64,000 nucleotides of DNA. It comes from Pasteurella sp049670895 (lineage in GTDB: Bacteria; Pseudomonadota; Gammaproteobacteria; Enterobacterales; Pasteurellaceae). The DNA is taken from the NCBI RefSeq assembly GCF_049670895.1, contig NZ_CP187170.1; one strand, given 5' to 3'. The notes beneath the pieces are model-generated. The model was not told where the DNA came from, ran no database searches, and saw only the letters and a list, made by a program, of their open reading frames with translations. The translations under genes and the position numbers were made by a program. Positions 46,588-56,386 of the stretch are shown piece after piece. The stretch's first letter is position 1; every line of letters begins with the position of its first letter.

Positions 46588-47189
46588 AGAAAATGACAAC
46601 CTTACAATTTATAAAAAAATCCAGACCAAAATTAAAACAAGGTGATGTTTTTTATTATCTAATAAATAATAAATACTATTTGGGGACTGTATTGCTTACA
46701 CAATTAGATAGAGATATTAAAGATAACACTGCTATAGTTGTATTACTTACAAACTATTCAATCGAAGATATTCATGACTTTTCTATTGAGAAATTACATA
46801 AAAAAATAGAAGAACTAAGTCTAATAGCCCCCCCAACTTTAATCAACAAAAAAGCTTGGAATTTAGGTTACTTTGTTAATTTAACAAACGTAAATTATCT
46901 TAATAAAGAAATTCTAAATTTATTACGATTTGAATGCTGGGATCATCTATGTGACTATCAATATAATCCTAGTTATAACATTCCAGAATTAAAATTATTT
47001 GGCAGTTCAGGAATATATGGATATGAAGGTATTGAATATATTATTCAAATAGGACTTGGATTGTTTTATGATAATAATGAGAAACCATATAAATACTATG
47101 AAGATAGTGATTTTAAAAAATATATAAAAAATAATAAATTACCTTACTGGTACTATAATGCGATTGGACAAACTGAAGTTATCCCTTGA
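46581..47189 (+). CDS. Imm26-like immunity protein, second copy
   Basis: Identical to the 202-residue protein at 19318. Confidence 0.6.
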   Translation: MLKKMTTLQFIKKSRPKLKQGDVFYYLINNKYYLGTVLLTQLDRDIKDNTAIVVLLTNYSIEDIHDFSIEKLHKKIEELSLIAPPTLINKKAWNLGYFVNLTNVNYLNKEILNLLRFECWDHLCDYQYNPSYNIPELKLFGSSGIYGYEGIEYIIQIGLGLFYDNNEKPYKYYEDSDFKKYIKNNKLPYWYYNAIGQTEVIP

Positions 47190-47210
47190 TAATGCAAAGA
47201 AAAAACCACG

Positions 47211-47316
47211 CCCCGATGCAGCTCGTTTATAACGAGTGGCTTAGCCTTTTTCTTCATAGCCAGCGGTCACTTTCTCTTTAAATTCTGCACCTTTTTGGGA
47301 ATAAAGTGACCCCTTG
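47211..47316 (+). repeat. Junction repeat copy 14
   Basis: Duplicate of copy 4, with the same stem mismatch. Confidence 0.85.
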
Positions 47317-47484
47317 CACTCCCCAGGCAAGCTGAATACGACCTAAAAGACCGCATTATCAAAGAAGTGCAAAACGTGGGTGAAATCCACCGCACTTATG
47401 ATGATGAAGCTCAAACGCTGACACGCACCTTATTTATTAAAGACGAGCAAGGGCAACTTAACACCACCTCACCGATTATCACCA
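47317..47484 (+). pseudogene. Rhs core remnant without toxin tip, second copy
   Basis: Duplicate of 20054-20221 (EYDLKDRIIKEVQNVGEI to TTSPIITT), again cut off by a junction repeat. Confidence 0.85.
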
Positions 47485-47591
47485 CCCCCAATGCCACTCG
47501 TTTATAACGAGTGGCTTAGCCTTTTTCTTCATAGCCAGCGGTCACTTTCTCTTTAAATTTTGCACTTTTTTAGAATAAAGTGACCCCTTGT
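47485..47591 (+). repeat. Junction repeat copy 15
   Basis: Duplicate of copy 5 (starts CCCCAATG). Confidence 0.88.
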
Positions 47592-47732
47592 TGTCTCGCG
47601 TGATGATGCGAAATCATCTCTATTTCAAACCCTCCCTGCTCATTAATTAGCCATGTACTTTTATCTCCATTCATCATAAACTATGTCTTATTTTTATTGA
47701 TATTGACTTTCCTGACATAAAAAAGACAGGCT
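47592..47732 (+). promoter_or_regulatory. Conserved leader upstream of PAAR gene (copy D)
   Basis: Duplicate of the leader at 20329, small hairpin intact. Confidence 0.5.
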
Positions 47733-48953
47733 ATGGCAGATTCCCCCGACATCGTCCAGCGTATCACTCAACGCATCAATGCCTTTCCTCGCTCTACCGT
47801 GCAGCTCGGGGCACCGTGTGATGTCGTCATGCCTGCTGCTCGGGTCGGGGACACTATTAAACATAAAAGTTTTTTTGCTGCTTTAGCTGGGGCGGTTGTG
47901 GGAGCGATGGTCAGTGCCACACCCTATTTATTATGTGGGTTATTAGGTCCACTCGGTGTGGCAGTAAGGATTGCATTGACAATTTCTGATTTAGTTGATG
48001 ATAATCTCGAACCCAGTTGGGCAGAAAAAGCAGCCCAAGCAACAGAAGATTTTCTCAATGATTGTTTTGATGCCTCTGATGGCACGATTGCCATAGGAAA
48101 TCCCACCGTTTTAGTCAATGGAAAACCCATTGCAACAACACTAATTCCAAACGCCATTGCCTGTAATAACCACGCCTTACAAATGATTGCCGAAGGCAGT
48201 GAAAGCGCATTCGTTGCAGATAAAAATATTGCAAGAAAAGGCGATAAAACCACTTGCGGAGCGATTATTCAAAACGGCTCGCCTAATGTCTTTATCGGCT
48301 CGGGCAAAGCACAGCTTGCTAAAATTGCAGATGAATTTTCATTTGTTGAAAAAGCGATTTTAGTTGCGGTAGATATGGGGTTTCCGCCTTCAAGGAAAGG
48401 ATTAAAAAATGGATTAGGGAAAATTAGATTGGGGCATAATACTATTAGTACTGCATTAAGTAATTTTTCAAACAAAGTAAGTAAAAAGAATTATAAAACC
48501 TCACCTAAAATAAAACCAGTAAAAGACAAATTGTCGCCTGGCTCACCAGAACATAAGGCTAAACGTTGGCAAGATTATAAAAACAAACGAAGTAATACAC
48601 AAAAATGGAGTTATGATCGTTGGAGTAAGCAATACGATACAAATATGAAAAATTCTAAATATGGATTAGAGAGAGAAAAGTTATATCGAGAGAGACTTGG
48701 GGGGAAATCCGAAACATTAAAAACACAAGTCACATATCGACAAATAGATATTAGTAAGGGGCGATATTTAGGACAATTGAAAACAGGAAAAATATCTCTT
48801 ACAAAACAAGCCAAACTAGATATTAGGAAAGACTCTTTATTACAGAAAGAAGGTTATAGCGTAGAATATATTCTTGAAAAAGGTGCTTCTAAACCGTTCT
48901 TAAAGGCTTTAGAGAAAAATAAAATCAAATACACTATAGGGGCGAAATTATGA
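47733..48953 (+). CDS. PAAR effector with PD-(D/E)XK-like tip, second copy
   Basis: 406 residues identical to 20470, with the same prePAAR, helices, PAAR and GRYLGQLKTGK motif. ATGA overlap with the immunity gene. Confidence 0.82.
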   Translation: MADSPDIVQRITQRINAFPRSTVQLGAPCDVVMPAARVGDTIKHKSFFAALAGAVVGAMVSATPYLLCGLLGPLGVAVRIALTISDLVDDNLEPSWAEKAAQATEDFLNDCFDASDGTIAIGNPTVLVNGKPIATTLIPNAIACNNHALQMIAEGSESAFVADKNIARKGDKTTCGAIIQNGSPNVFIGSGKAQLAKIADEFSFVEKAILVAVDMGFPPSRKGLKNGLGKIRLGHNTISTALSNFSNKVSKKNYKTSPKIKPVKDKLSPGSPEHKAKRWQDYKNKRSNTQKWSYDRWSKQYDTNMKNSKYGLEREKLYRERLGGKSETLKTQVTYRQIDISKGRYLGQLKTGKISLTKQAKLDIRKDSLLQKEGYSVEYILEKGASKPFLKALEKNKIKYTIGAKL

Positions 48954-49435
48954 CTAAAAAAAAATTAGATAAAAATCAAGCAATTGAAGATTTTGAACTA
49001 TTTCTATTTCATATTGATGACTATCTAGATGAATTAGTAGAGAAAGCCCAAGCACAAGGCTTTAATTTTGATTATTCTTTAGAAAGTCTAATTGACTTAG
49101 CAAAATATATAAGAACAAATGAGATTGTTAATGACAGAAATCACATTGCTGATTTTGCAAATTGTTGGATCTATTTAGGTGAGGTTTTTAGAAAAGAGGC
49201 ACTAAATTCATATTGGACGGTAGGACTTGATGACATAAAAAATATGAACTACGGGCTATATTTCATTACAGGATATGATGAAGTAATGGCAGAATTCATT
49301 CCTATCCTTTACCTCAATAATTTTACATTGAGCAATGAATCTGAATTAGATAATGATTTTTTCTATGAACTTGTTCAATTTAAACTAAATCCAATTATTC
49401 CAGACTTAGATGAATTTCCGACAGAAGAAGATTAA
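48950..49435 (+). CDS. Putative acidic immunity protein, second copy
   Basis: Identical to the protein at 21687. Confidence 0.65.
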   Translation: MTKKKLDKNQAIEDFELFLFHIDDYLDELVEKAQAQGFNFDYSLESLIDLAKYIRTNEIVNDRNHIADFANCWIYLGEVFRKEALNSYWTVGLDDIKNMNYGLYFITGYDEVMAEFIPILYLNNFTLSNESELDNDFFYELVQFKLNPIIPDLDEFPTEED

Positions 49436-49436
49436 T

Positions 49437-49446
49437 ACAAGCGGTC
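49437..49446 (+). other. DNA uptake signal sequence (Apl type)
   Basis: Exact ACAAGCGGTC plus AAATTCC, duplicate of the site at 22174. Confidence 0.8.
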
Positions 49447-49469
49447 AAATTCCCTACTATTTTGCAAAG

Positions 49470-52400
49470 ATGAAATTTCATCACATCGCCCAAATCATCG
49501 CTCACACTGGGGCATATTTCACATTAAGAAATCTGCCCCCTTTCTCTTGTGCTTTTCCAAGCAATTGCGGTCTCCACCGATTTACCCCAGCCAAAGATAA
49601 AATTGTTCGTGGCGACCCCATCGATGTACTAACTGGTCAAGTCGTTGAACAGCGAGTGGATTTCACCCTCGGGCAAACTATCCCCCTTTCCTTTATTCGC
49701 ACTTGGGCAAGAAGCAAAGAAAACGATTTTGCCGATGGCTTATGTGGGCGTTATTGGGTCGATAATTTCTCAGAATATGCCGAAGTCTCAGATAATGGGC
49801 AACAGATTAACATCGCGACCTGTGAAGGCACTTATTTACGTTTTGCTCTGCCTCAGGGGGCAACGGGTGCGGTGAATCCTGACCATCCCGACTATACGCT
49901 GATTCGCCACCGAGACTATCTTGAGTTATTCCATCGTGAAACGCAACTTGCCAAACTTTTCTATTTTTCTGAAGTGCCTCAGCTCAATCCAGATGATGAG
50001 CCAAGCGGTACAGAGACAAACGCCGATGCCGATTTCACCTATCCACCGCTAACCGATGGTCGTTACTTAATTTCCGCTTGGTTAGATACGTTTGATAATG
50101 CCGTACAGTTTCATTATAACGAACACTCGTGGTTGGAAGCGGTTTCACACACCGACGGCATTCTTCTCACCCTGAGCTACCAAGGCGAGTGGCTACACCA
50201 AATTACTCGTATCGATAACGGACAACAGGAAGTATTGGCAACCTATCAGCAAAATGAGCAAGGGGCGTTAGTGGAAAGCGATGCCTTGCTCGACTTCCAT
50301 TTATTTTATGACTATGACGAGAGGTTTAATCTCACCCGTTGGGCAGATAACGATAAAACTTGGGTTACCTATGAATATGACCCACAAGGGCGAGTGATTC
50401 ACAGTATTGGGGCTGAAGGATTTTACCCTGTTTGGTTTCATTATGAAAACAATCGCACCACGGTGTTAGACAGCCAACAACGTGCCACCGTCTATGACTA
50501 TGACAGTCATCTCATGAAACCCCTCACCATTACCTCACCGAGTGGGGCGAAAACGCAGTTTAAATACGACCGTTATGGCAATCTCCTCACGCAAACCTTC
50601 CCAGATGGCAAACAAGTCACCTTTGACTACCTTGAACAAACAGGGTTAGTCACCTGCTTTACCGATACCGCAGGCAATCAATGGCATTATGACTATGATG
50701 AAAACGAGCAGCTGTGCAAACTGACTGACCCACTCGGGCGAGTTTGGACAAAAACAGAACAGCGTTCGCTGGCAAAAAACAGCGAAAATCCGACCGCATG
50801 TATCACCTTATTCACCGCCCCTGATGGCACCACGACAGAGTTTGTGCGTAATCAATATGGTTTATTAACCGAGGTAAAAAGCACCTTCGGTAAACAGCAA
50901 CACGCCGAGCATTTTCACTACGACCCAAGGCATCGCCTTGTGGAAAGTCAGGATGCTGAACAACGCCGTATTCAGTTAAGCTATGACAATCAAGACCGTC
51001 TCACTCGCTTTACCAATGCACGAGGGCACCAATGGCAGTATGGCTACACGCCACAGCATAAACTGACACGCATTGCCCGACCAAACCAAAGCGAAGAAAA
51101 GCAACAATATGACCGACACGGTAACCTGATTCGTTATACCGATGCCAATGGGGTGGATTGGCAGTTAAACTACGGGGCGTTTGACTTGCTCATCGAGAAA
51201 ATCGATGGTGAAGGCAACCGTTGGCGATATGATTATGACAAAGACAGTCTACACCTAAGCCAAGTCACTAACCCGAAAGGTGAAACCTACCGCTACACCT
51301 TCAACGAAAGCGGGCAAGTGGTAGAAGAAATCGATTTTGCCAATCATCGTTGGCGTTATACCTATAACGACAATGGCACCTTAAGCACGCTCACGGATGG
51401 CGAAGGCAATGTAAACCATTATGAATACGACAGTGCTAACCATCTCATTCGCCTGATGACGGCAGATGATACCTTTGTCTACCACTATGACAAGGTGGGA
51501 CGAGTGACTGCCATTCAAAGCCTACAGGGTGAGTTGCAGTTTGAATACGACCTCAAAGACCGCATTATCAAAGAAGTGCAAAACGTGGGTGAAATCCACC
51601 GCACTTATGATGATGAAACCCAAACCCTGATTCGCACCTTATTCATTAAAGACGAGCAAGGGCGACTTAACACCACCTCGCCGATTATCACCACCTTCAA
51701 ATACAATGCCGTGGGTGAGTTGATTCAATTGGATTTACCGGCTCACGCAAGCCATAACGAAACAAATCACCACAATACAACGGGTCAAAAACACGCATTA
51801 TTTTTCCAATACGACCAAAACGACAATGAAATCCACCGCTACTCTCCTCAAGGGTTTATACTCAACCAACGTTTTGATGAGATGGATTGCTTGATTCAAC
51901 AGCGAGCAGGTTGGGAGCCGAGTGCTTTTTTTGATAAACACGAACTGCGCGCCACAGGGATTGATGCCCCAAGTTTTGCCGAAGTCAACCAACGCTATGG
52001 CTACGATAAGGCTTTAAACACGATTGAAACCAAAGACAAAGGCGAGCAACGTTATTTTACCCTCAATAAAAACAACCAAATCACTCAGGTTCACAATCAA
52101 AATCATGAGCAGGAGCGTTATGGTTATGATGAGTGTGGTTACTTAACCCAACAGGCTCAGGGCTTATCCCTTGGATTTGGGATTAAGGAAGAAGAACGTC
52201 ATGTTCGACACCAAGACATTTACCAACAAGGGCATCAACTCAACCGCCTTAACGACAACCATTACCGCTACGACAAGGCTGGCAGATTAAGCGAAAAAAC
52301 CGAAATCCGAGACGGTTTTCGTAAACAAACCACCTACTTCCGCTGGAATGCCAATAATCAACTCACGGGCATCACCAACAATCAAGGTGAAGTGTGGTAT

Positions 52401-53252
52401 TATCAATACGATGCCCTTGGGCGACGGATTTCAAAAGCATGTCCGCAACAACAGCTGAAAATCACCTACCTGTGGGACGGCGACCAACTGGCTTACACCC
52501 AAACCGTTAAACAAGACAAACTGATAAGCCAACGCCACAGCGTGTTTCACGGCTGGCAACTCATCGCCCAACAGGACTGTTATCAGCAAAGCCAACAAAC
52601 TCTAGACGGCAATAAAACTGAATGGAAGCATGAAACCCACTATGCCATCACTCAACCCAATGGCAAAGTGCTAGGTTTGCTCAGCCCAGAAGGTAAACTG
52701 AAATGGAAAGATGAGAAGCGAAGCGTATGGGGCTTGCTGTTCCCAAATGACTATCGCAAAACCAGCCCGCTAGACCCACAGCTTTTATTTGCAGGGCAAT
52801 ATTCCGACCAAGAAAGTGGCTTAGCCTATAACCGCTTCAGATATTATGACCCAGAGAGTGGGAATTATATTTCGAGTGACCCGATTGGGTTGAATGGTGG
52901 GGAACAGCCTTATCGTTATGTACATAATGTTTTAGATTTTGCTGACTATTTCGGATTGACAACTTGTTGGACTAAAAAAGGGCGAATAAAAGATGCAGGG
53001 CTCCCGACAAAAGGAAAAATCAGATACATACCGCCAAAAAATTGGCAACCATCTATGCCATTACCTCGAAAGAATGGTGGGTATATTGATAAGTTTGGTA
53101 ATGTGTGGACAAAAGGACCACCTAGAACTGCTGGAGAAGCTTTTGAATGGGATGTTCAATTATCAAAAATAGGAAAAGAGAGCATAGGTTGGTTAACTAG
53201 GGATGGCTCTCATGCAAATGTTTCATTATTGGGAAGAATAACACATAGATGA
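49470..53252 (+). CDS. rhs: PAAR-less Rhs effector with type-17-like tip, second copy
   Basis: Same as 22207 except for Asn to Ser in the tip (GKESIGW, nt 53182) and silent changes at 52904 and 52997. The start at the shared MKFHHIAQ is chosen as for the first copy; an upstream ATG at 49410 is in frame. The three changes all fall in the last 350 bp of the gene. Confidence 0.85.
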   Translation: MKFHHIAQIIAHTGAYFTLRNLPPFSCAFPSNCGLHRFTPAKDKIVRGDPIDVLTGQVVEQRVDFTLGQTIPLSFIRTWARSKENDFADGLCGRYWVDNFSEYAEVSDNGQQINIATCEGTYLRFALPQGATGAVNPDHPDYTLIRHRDYLELFHRETQLAKLFYFSEVPQLNPDDEPSGTETNADADFTYPPLTDGRYLISAWLDTFDNAVQFHYNEHSWLEAVSHTDGILLTLSYQGEWLHQITRIDNGQQEVLATYQQNEQGALVESDALLDFHLFYDYDERFNLTRWADNDKTWVTYEYDPQGRVIHSIGAEGFYPVWFHYENNRTTVLDSQQRATVYDYDSHLMKPLTITSPSGAKTQFKYDRYGNLLTQTFPDGKQVTFDYLEQTGLVTCFTDTAGNQWHYDYDENEQLCKLTDPLGRVWTKTEQRSLAKNSENPTACITLFTAPDGTTTEFVRNQYGLLTEVKSTFGKQQHAEHFHYDPRHRLVESQDAEQRRIQLSYDNQDRLTRFTNARGHQWQYGYTPQHKLTRIARPNQSEEKQQYDRHGNLIRYTDANGVDWQLNYGAFDLLIEKIDGEGNRWRYDYDKDSLHLSQVTNPKGETYRYTFNESGQVVEEIDFANHRWRYTYNDNGTLSTLTDGEGNVNHYEYDSANHLIRLMTADDTFVYHYDKVGRVTAIQSLQGELQFEYDLKDRIIKEVQNVGEIHRTYDDETQTLIRTLFIKDEQGRLNTTSPIITTFKYNAVGELIQLDLPAHASHNETNHHNTTGQKHALFFQYDQNDNEIHRYSPQGFILNQRFDEMDCLIQQRAGWEPSAFFDKHELRATGIDAPSFAEVNQRYGYDKALNTIETKDKGEQRYFTLNKNNQITQVHNQNHEQERYGYDECGYLTQQAQGLSLGFGIKEEERHVRHQDIYQQGHQLNRLNDNHYRYDKAGRLSEKTEIRDGFRKQTTYFRWNANNQLTGITNNQGEVWYYQYDALGRRISKACPQQQLKITYLWDGDQLAYTQTVKQDKLISQRHSVFHGWQLIAQQDCYQQSQQTLDGNKTEWKHETHYAITQPNGKVLGLLSPEGKLKWKDEKRSVWGLLFPNDYRKTSPLDPQLLFAGQYSDQESGLAYNRFRYYDPESGNYISSDPIGLNGGEQPYRYVHNVLDFADYFGLTTCWTKKGRIKDAGLPTKGKIRYIPPKNWQPSMPLPRKNGGYIDKFGNVWTKGPPRTAGEAFEWDVQLSKIGKESIGWLTRDGSHANVSLLGRITHR

Positions 53253-53596
53253 TAACAGTTAATATAAGATTATTTTTATATGATAATTCGGAAAAAGCGA
53301 AAAGTAAAATTATTAAAAAATTATCATCAGTATTGAATAACTATTCAATAACTGTAGATGACATCAATATCCAAATAATATTTAATACTAAATCTTGGGA
53401 ATTACAAATTTATGAAATCTTAAAAATATGTAACTTGCTTGGTAGGGAATGGAATCTTTATGGTAATATAGAAGAAATGTTTGAGGCTTGGTCTAATTCA
53501 CCTAAATTGGTTGGTGTTCAGTCTTTACATGTATATTGTGATAATCCTGTTATTTATAATGAAACATATTATGCATATATAAATAACTTATCTTAA
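53249..53596 (+). CDS. Putative immunity protein for the type-17-like tip, second copy
   Basis: 115 residues, one difference from 25986 (Met for Thr at nt 53478). ATGA overlap with the toxin stop. Confidence 0.62.
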   Translation: MITVNIRLFLYDNSEKAKSKIIKKLSSVLNNYSITVDDINIQIIFNTKSWELQIYEILKICNLLGREWNLYGNIEEMFEAWSNSPKLVGVQSLHVYCDNPVIYNETYYAYINNLS

Positions 53597-53669
53597 TAAT
53601 TATAAATATAAAGCTCAGTGCAAAAGTGTGGAAAATCCACCGCACTTTTAATCACGGCTTTATCTTAAA

Positions 53670-53775
53670 CTCGGATGCCGCTCGTTTATAACGAGTGGCT
53701 TACTCTTTTTCTTCACAATAAGCGGTCACTTTCCCTTTAAATTTTGCACTTTTTTAGAATAAAGTAACCCCTTGT
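53670..53775 (+). repeat. Junction repeat copy 16
   Basis: Duplicate of copy 6 with one base change at its first bases (CTCGG against CCCGG). Confidence 0.88.
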
Positions 53776-54007
53776 AGACGGACAAATACTCGCCCTTCTC
53801 AATCCACAAGACAAAAAAGTTTGAGCGAAAGCAAAAAGCACCCTTTGGGGATTACTGTTCCCAAATGATTATCGCAAAACCAGCCCGCTAGACCCACAGC
53901 AGGTATTCGCTGGGCAGTGGTTTGATGAAGAATCGGGACTGGCTTATAACCGCTTCAGATACTATGACCCAGAGAGTGGGAATTATATCAGCTCAGATCC
54001 GATTGGG
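53776..54007 (+). pseudogene. Rhs core fragment with in-frame TGA, now joined to an AHH tip
   Basis: Copy of 26513-26637 with the same TGA, but after GACCCACAGC (53900) the sequence switches to the QQVFAGQWFDEESGLAYN variant of the core found at 57747. The duplicated block therefore ends inside this fragment. Confidence 0.85.
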
Positions 54008-54448
54008 TTGAATGGTGGGGAAACGCCTTATTCATATACTCATAACCCTATTGGGTGGGTGGATCCTTTTGGCTTATCCAGTTGCCAACTGAGCAAAGCC
54101 ATGGAAAATGCTGGCATAGTGAGACCAAAACACTCAGCCGCACATCATATTGTCCCCGAAACAGCAGCAGGTGCAGAACCAGCCAGAAAAATTCTTAAAA
54201 AACACGACATTGATATTAACTCAGAATTTAATGGAGTGTTTTTACCTAGCCGAGCTAACATCGACAACTTACCTGGCATTTTACATAATGGCAGACACCC
54301 TAATCGCTATATTAATGAAATTAATAAAAGAATTATCGCTGCCGATAAATTAGGAGGTAAGCAAGGTGTAATTGATGAATTAATAAGTATTAGGGAGCGT
54401 TTAGGAAATGCACCAAGAAGTGCTGATTGGAGAACGGTATTATTATGA
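54008..54448 (+). CDS. Orphan Rhs-CT cassette: AHH nuclease tip
   Basis: Open from a TTG in the linker NGGETPYSYTHNPIGWVDPFGLSSC. The tip has SAAHHIVPETAAGAEPARK, DINSEFNGVFLP and GILHNGRHPNRYI, an AHH nuclease. Tip sequence is identical to that of 57747 and related to that of 31159, mostly differing after RHPN. The stop in the core upstream makes it silent. Confidence 0.85.
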   Translation: MNGGETPYSYTHNPIGWVDPFGLSSCQLSKAMENAGIVRPKHSAAHHIVPETAAGAEPARKILKKHDIDINSEFNGVFLPSRANIDNLPGILHNGRHPNRYINEINKRIIAADKLGGKQGVIDELISIRERLGNAPRSADWRTVLL

Positions 54449-55011
54449 AGAAAATATATTCATTAACAGGCGAATACACTGAAAATAGTTCATTTATAGA
54501 AATTTATCCTGATAATCAGGAAAGTATTATAGGAAGAGCTATGGAGCAACATTGGAGACCTTTTGAAAACTATAAACCTATCATTTTGAGATTATATCCT
54601 AGCGATAATGGCAAGAAAAATTATAAATTTGATTTTAGTGGAAGTTTAATACCATTTTGTGTTTTTAGCGAAAATGCTGTAGTCACATTACAAGATATTC
54701 TTTTACCATCTGGCCAGTTATTAGATATTACAACAGACAGTAAAAGAAAAAAATATTTTGGATATTATCCAATTACTAAATATCCAAAAGGAATTTTAGA
54801 CTTAGAAAAATCTATTTATAAAGAGTACCCCAAAGGACTTCTTATTAGAAAACCCGTATTAAAAAGAGATAAAATTCCTGAAGATGCTCTTTTTTGTATA
54901 GAGGAAGATTTTTCTAGAATATATGTGACAGATACATTCAAAAATCTTGTAGAAATTTCGGGGTTAGTTGGTTTTAGCTTTGACAAAAATTCTGAAATAG
55001 AACTCTCATAA
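54445..55011 (+). CDS. Imm11/DUF1629-like immunity protein for AHH tip
   Basis: 188 residues from ATG 54445 (ATGA overlap). Homologous to 35013 along its length (DFSGSLIPFCVFSENA, GILDLEKSIYKEYP, VTDTFKNLVEISGLVGFSF). One residue different from 58682 (Val for Ala in NAVVTLQ). Confidence 0.7.
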   Translation: MKKIYSLTGEYTENSSFIEIYPDNQESIIGRAMEQHWRPFENYKPIILRLYPSDNGKKNYKFDFSGSLIPFCVFSENAVVTLQDILLPSGQLLDITTDSKRKKYFGYYPITKYPKGILDLEKSIYKEYPKGLLIRKPVLKRDKIPEDALFCIEEDFSRIYVTDTFKNLVEISGLVGFSFDKNSEIELS

Positions 55012-55033
55012 TTACACTATAGCGTAAGTGTTT

Positions 55034-55133
55034 CCCCGATGCCGCTCGTTTATAACGAGTGGCTTACTCTTTTCTTCACAGCAAGCGGTCACTTTCTCTT
55101 TAAATTTTGCACTTTTTTAGAATAAAGTGACAC
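55034..55133 (+). repeat. Junction repeat copy 17 (left of a tandem pair)
   Basis: G-U stem, TTACTCTTTTC, USS arm GCAAGCGGTC (one off); cut short after AAAGTGACACC. Confidence 0.87.
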
Positions 55134-55134
55134 C

Positions 55135-55239
55135 TCCGATGCCGCTCGTTTATAACGAGTGGCTTACTTTTTTTCTCCACAACAAGCGGTCAAATTCTCT
55201 TTAAATTTTGCACTTTTTTAGAATAAAGTGACCCCTTGT
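55135..55239 (+). repeat. Junction repeat copy 18 (right of a tandem pair)
   Basis: Exact ACAAGCGGTC but followed by AAATTCTC, the extended uptake consensus, which lowers pairing with the right arm. Ends ACCCCTTGT. Confidence 0.88.
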
Positions 55240-55396
55240 CGTCTAGTAGCACAATTCAAACAAAGGTTACCGCTACGACAAAGCTGGCAGATTAACCGAA
55301 AAAACCGAAATCCGAGACGGCTTTCGTAAACAAACCACCTACTTCCGTTGGAGTGCGAATAATCAACTCACGGGCATCACCAACAACCAAGGCGAA
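55240..55396 (+). pseudogene. Rhs core fragment, 5' part of orphan cassette 8
   Basis: A non-core stretch GTCTAGTAGCACAATTCAAA, then core from YRYDKAGRLTEKTEI (about nt 55269), in frame with 55397. The same flank and entry point occur at 57590. Confidence 0.82.
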
Positions 55397-56374
55397 GTGT
55401 GGTATTATCAATACGATGCCCTTGGGCGACGCATTTCAAAAGCATGTCCGCAACAACAGCTGAAAATCACCTACCTGTGGGACGGCGACCAACTGGCTTA
55501 CACCCAAACCGTTAAACAAAACAAACTGGTAAGTCAACGCCACAGCGTGTTTAACGGTTGGCAACTCATCGCCCAACAGGACTGTTATCAGCAAAGCCAA
55601 CAAACCCTAGATGGCAATAAAACTGAATGGAAGCATGAAACCCACTATGCCATCTGCCAACCAAACGGACAAGTGCTCGCCTTGCTTAACCCACAAGGTA
55701 AAAAAGTTTGGGCGAAAGAAAAAAGCACCCTTTGGGGATTACTGTTCCCAAATGATTATCGCAAAACCAGCCCGCTAGACCCACAGCTTTTATTCGCAGG
55801 GCAATACACCGACCAAGAAAGTGGCTTAGCCTATAACCGCTTTAGATACTATGACCCTGAGAGTGGGAATTATATCAGCTCAGATCCGATTGGGTTACAA
55901 GGTGGGGAACGACCGTTTGGGTATGTGGGCAATCCGTTGGATTGGGTGGATTTGTTTGGGTTGGCTGGGTGTAAACCAAAAATATCACAAGAACGATTCC
56001 AAGCGTACAAAAAATTAAGGGAATTAGGTCTTTCTACAAAAGATGCTACAAAATACTCAAATGGATTTGATAGTTTTTCCCAATTTAAACGTGTTGTCGG
56101 TGCTGCTGGGAAAGGACAGGCTTGGCATCATATAGTGGAACAAACACCCGCTAATATTGCTAAATTTGGAGTGAATAAAATCCATAATATAAATAATTTG
56201 ATTAAACTTCCTCATGGAAAAGGAACTATTCATTCTCAAATATCTGGTTTTTATTCTTCAATACGAAGATTTACAAATGGAAAAAGGGTCAGAGATTGGC
56301 TAAGTAATAAAACCTTCGATGAGCAATTTAATTATGGTTTGGAAAAACTAAAAGATTTTGGTTGGAAATTTTAA
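55397..56374 (+). CDS. Orphan Rhs-CT cassette 8: core end plus HNH nuclease tip (WHH-like)
   Basis: Core to SDPIGLQGGERPFGYV and DLFGLAGC, then a tip of about 130 residues. It starts with a basic helical part (KISQERFQAYKKLRELGLST) and has GKGQAWHHIVEQTPANIAKF followed by IHNINNLIKLPHGKGTIHSQ. The WHH, the Asn-rich second motif and the distal GTIHSQISGFYSS form a convincing His-Me finger nuclease. The start is the core GTG. Ten bp separate it from the immunity gene. Confidence 0.8.
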   Translation: MWYYQYDALGRRISKACPQQQLKITYLWDGDQLAYTQTVKQNKLVSQRHSVFNGWQLIAQQDCYQQSQQTLDGNKTEWKHETHYAICQPNGQVLALLNPQGKKVWAKEKSTLWGLLFPNDYRKTSPLDPQLLFAGQYTDQESGLAYNRFRYYDPESGNYISSDPIGLQGGERPFGYVGNPLDWVDLFGLAGCKPKISQERFQAYKKLRELGLSTKDATKYSNGFDSFSQFKRVVGAAGKGQAWHHIVEQTPANIAKFGVNKIHNINNLIKLPHGKGTIHSQISGFYSSIRRFTNGKRVRDWLSNKTFDEQFNYGLEKLKDFGWKF

Positions 56375-56386
56375 AAAGGATAATGT

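Larger units (their letters stand above)
40144..53900 (+). repeat. Right copy of the 13.76-kb direct duplication
   Basis: Partner of 12881-26637. The left edge lies just after TTGAAG (TTGAAT in the other copy) in the Rhs linker. The right edge lies at GACCCACAGC, where the core switches to the variant joined to the AHH tip. Confidence 0.9.

Noticed and set aside
12881..53900. The 13.76-kb duplication as a plain assembly error
   Set aside because: Eight point differences and a different toxin at one edge show that two real versions were sequenced, though read-level checking is still the decisive test.
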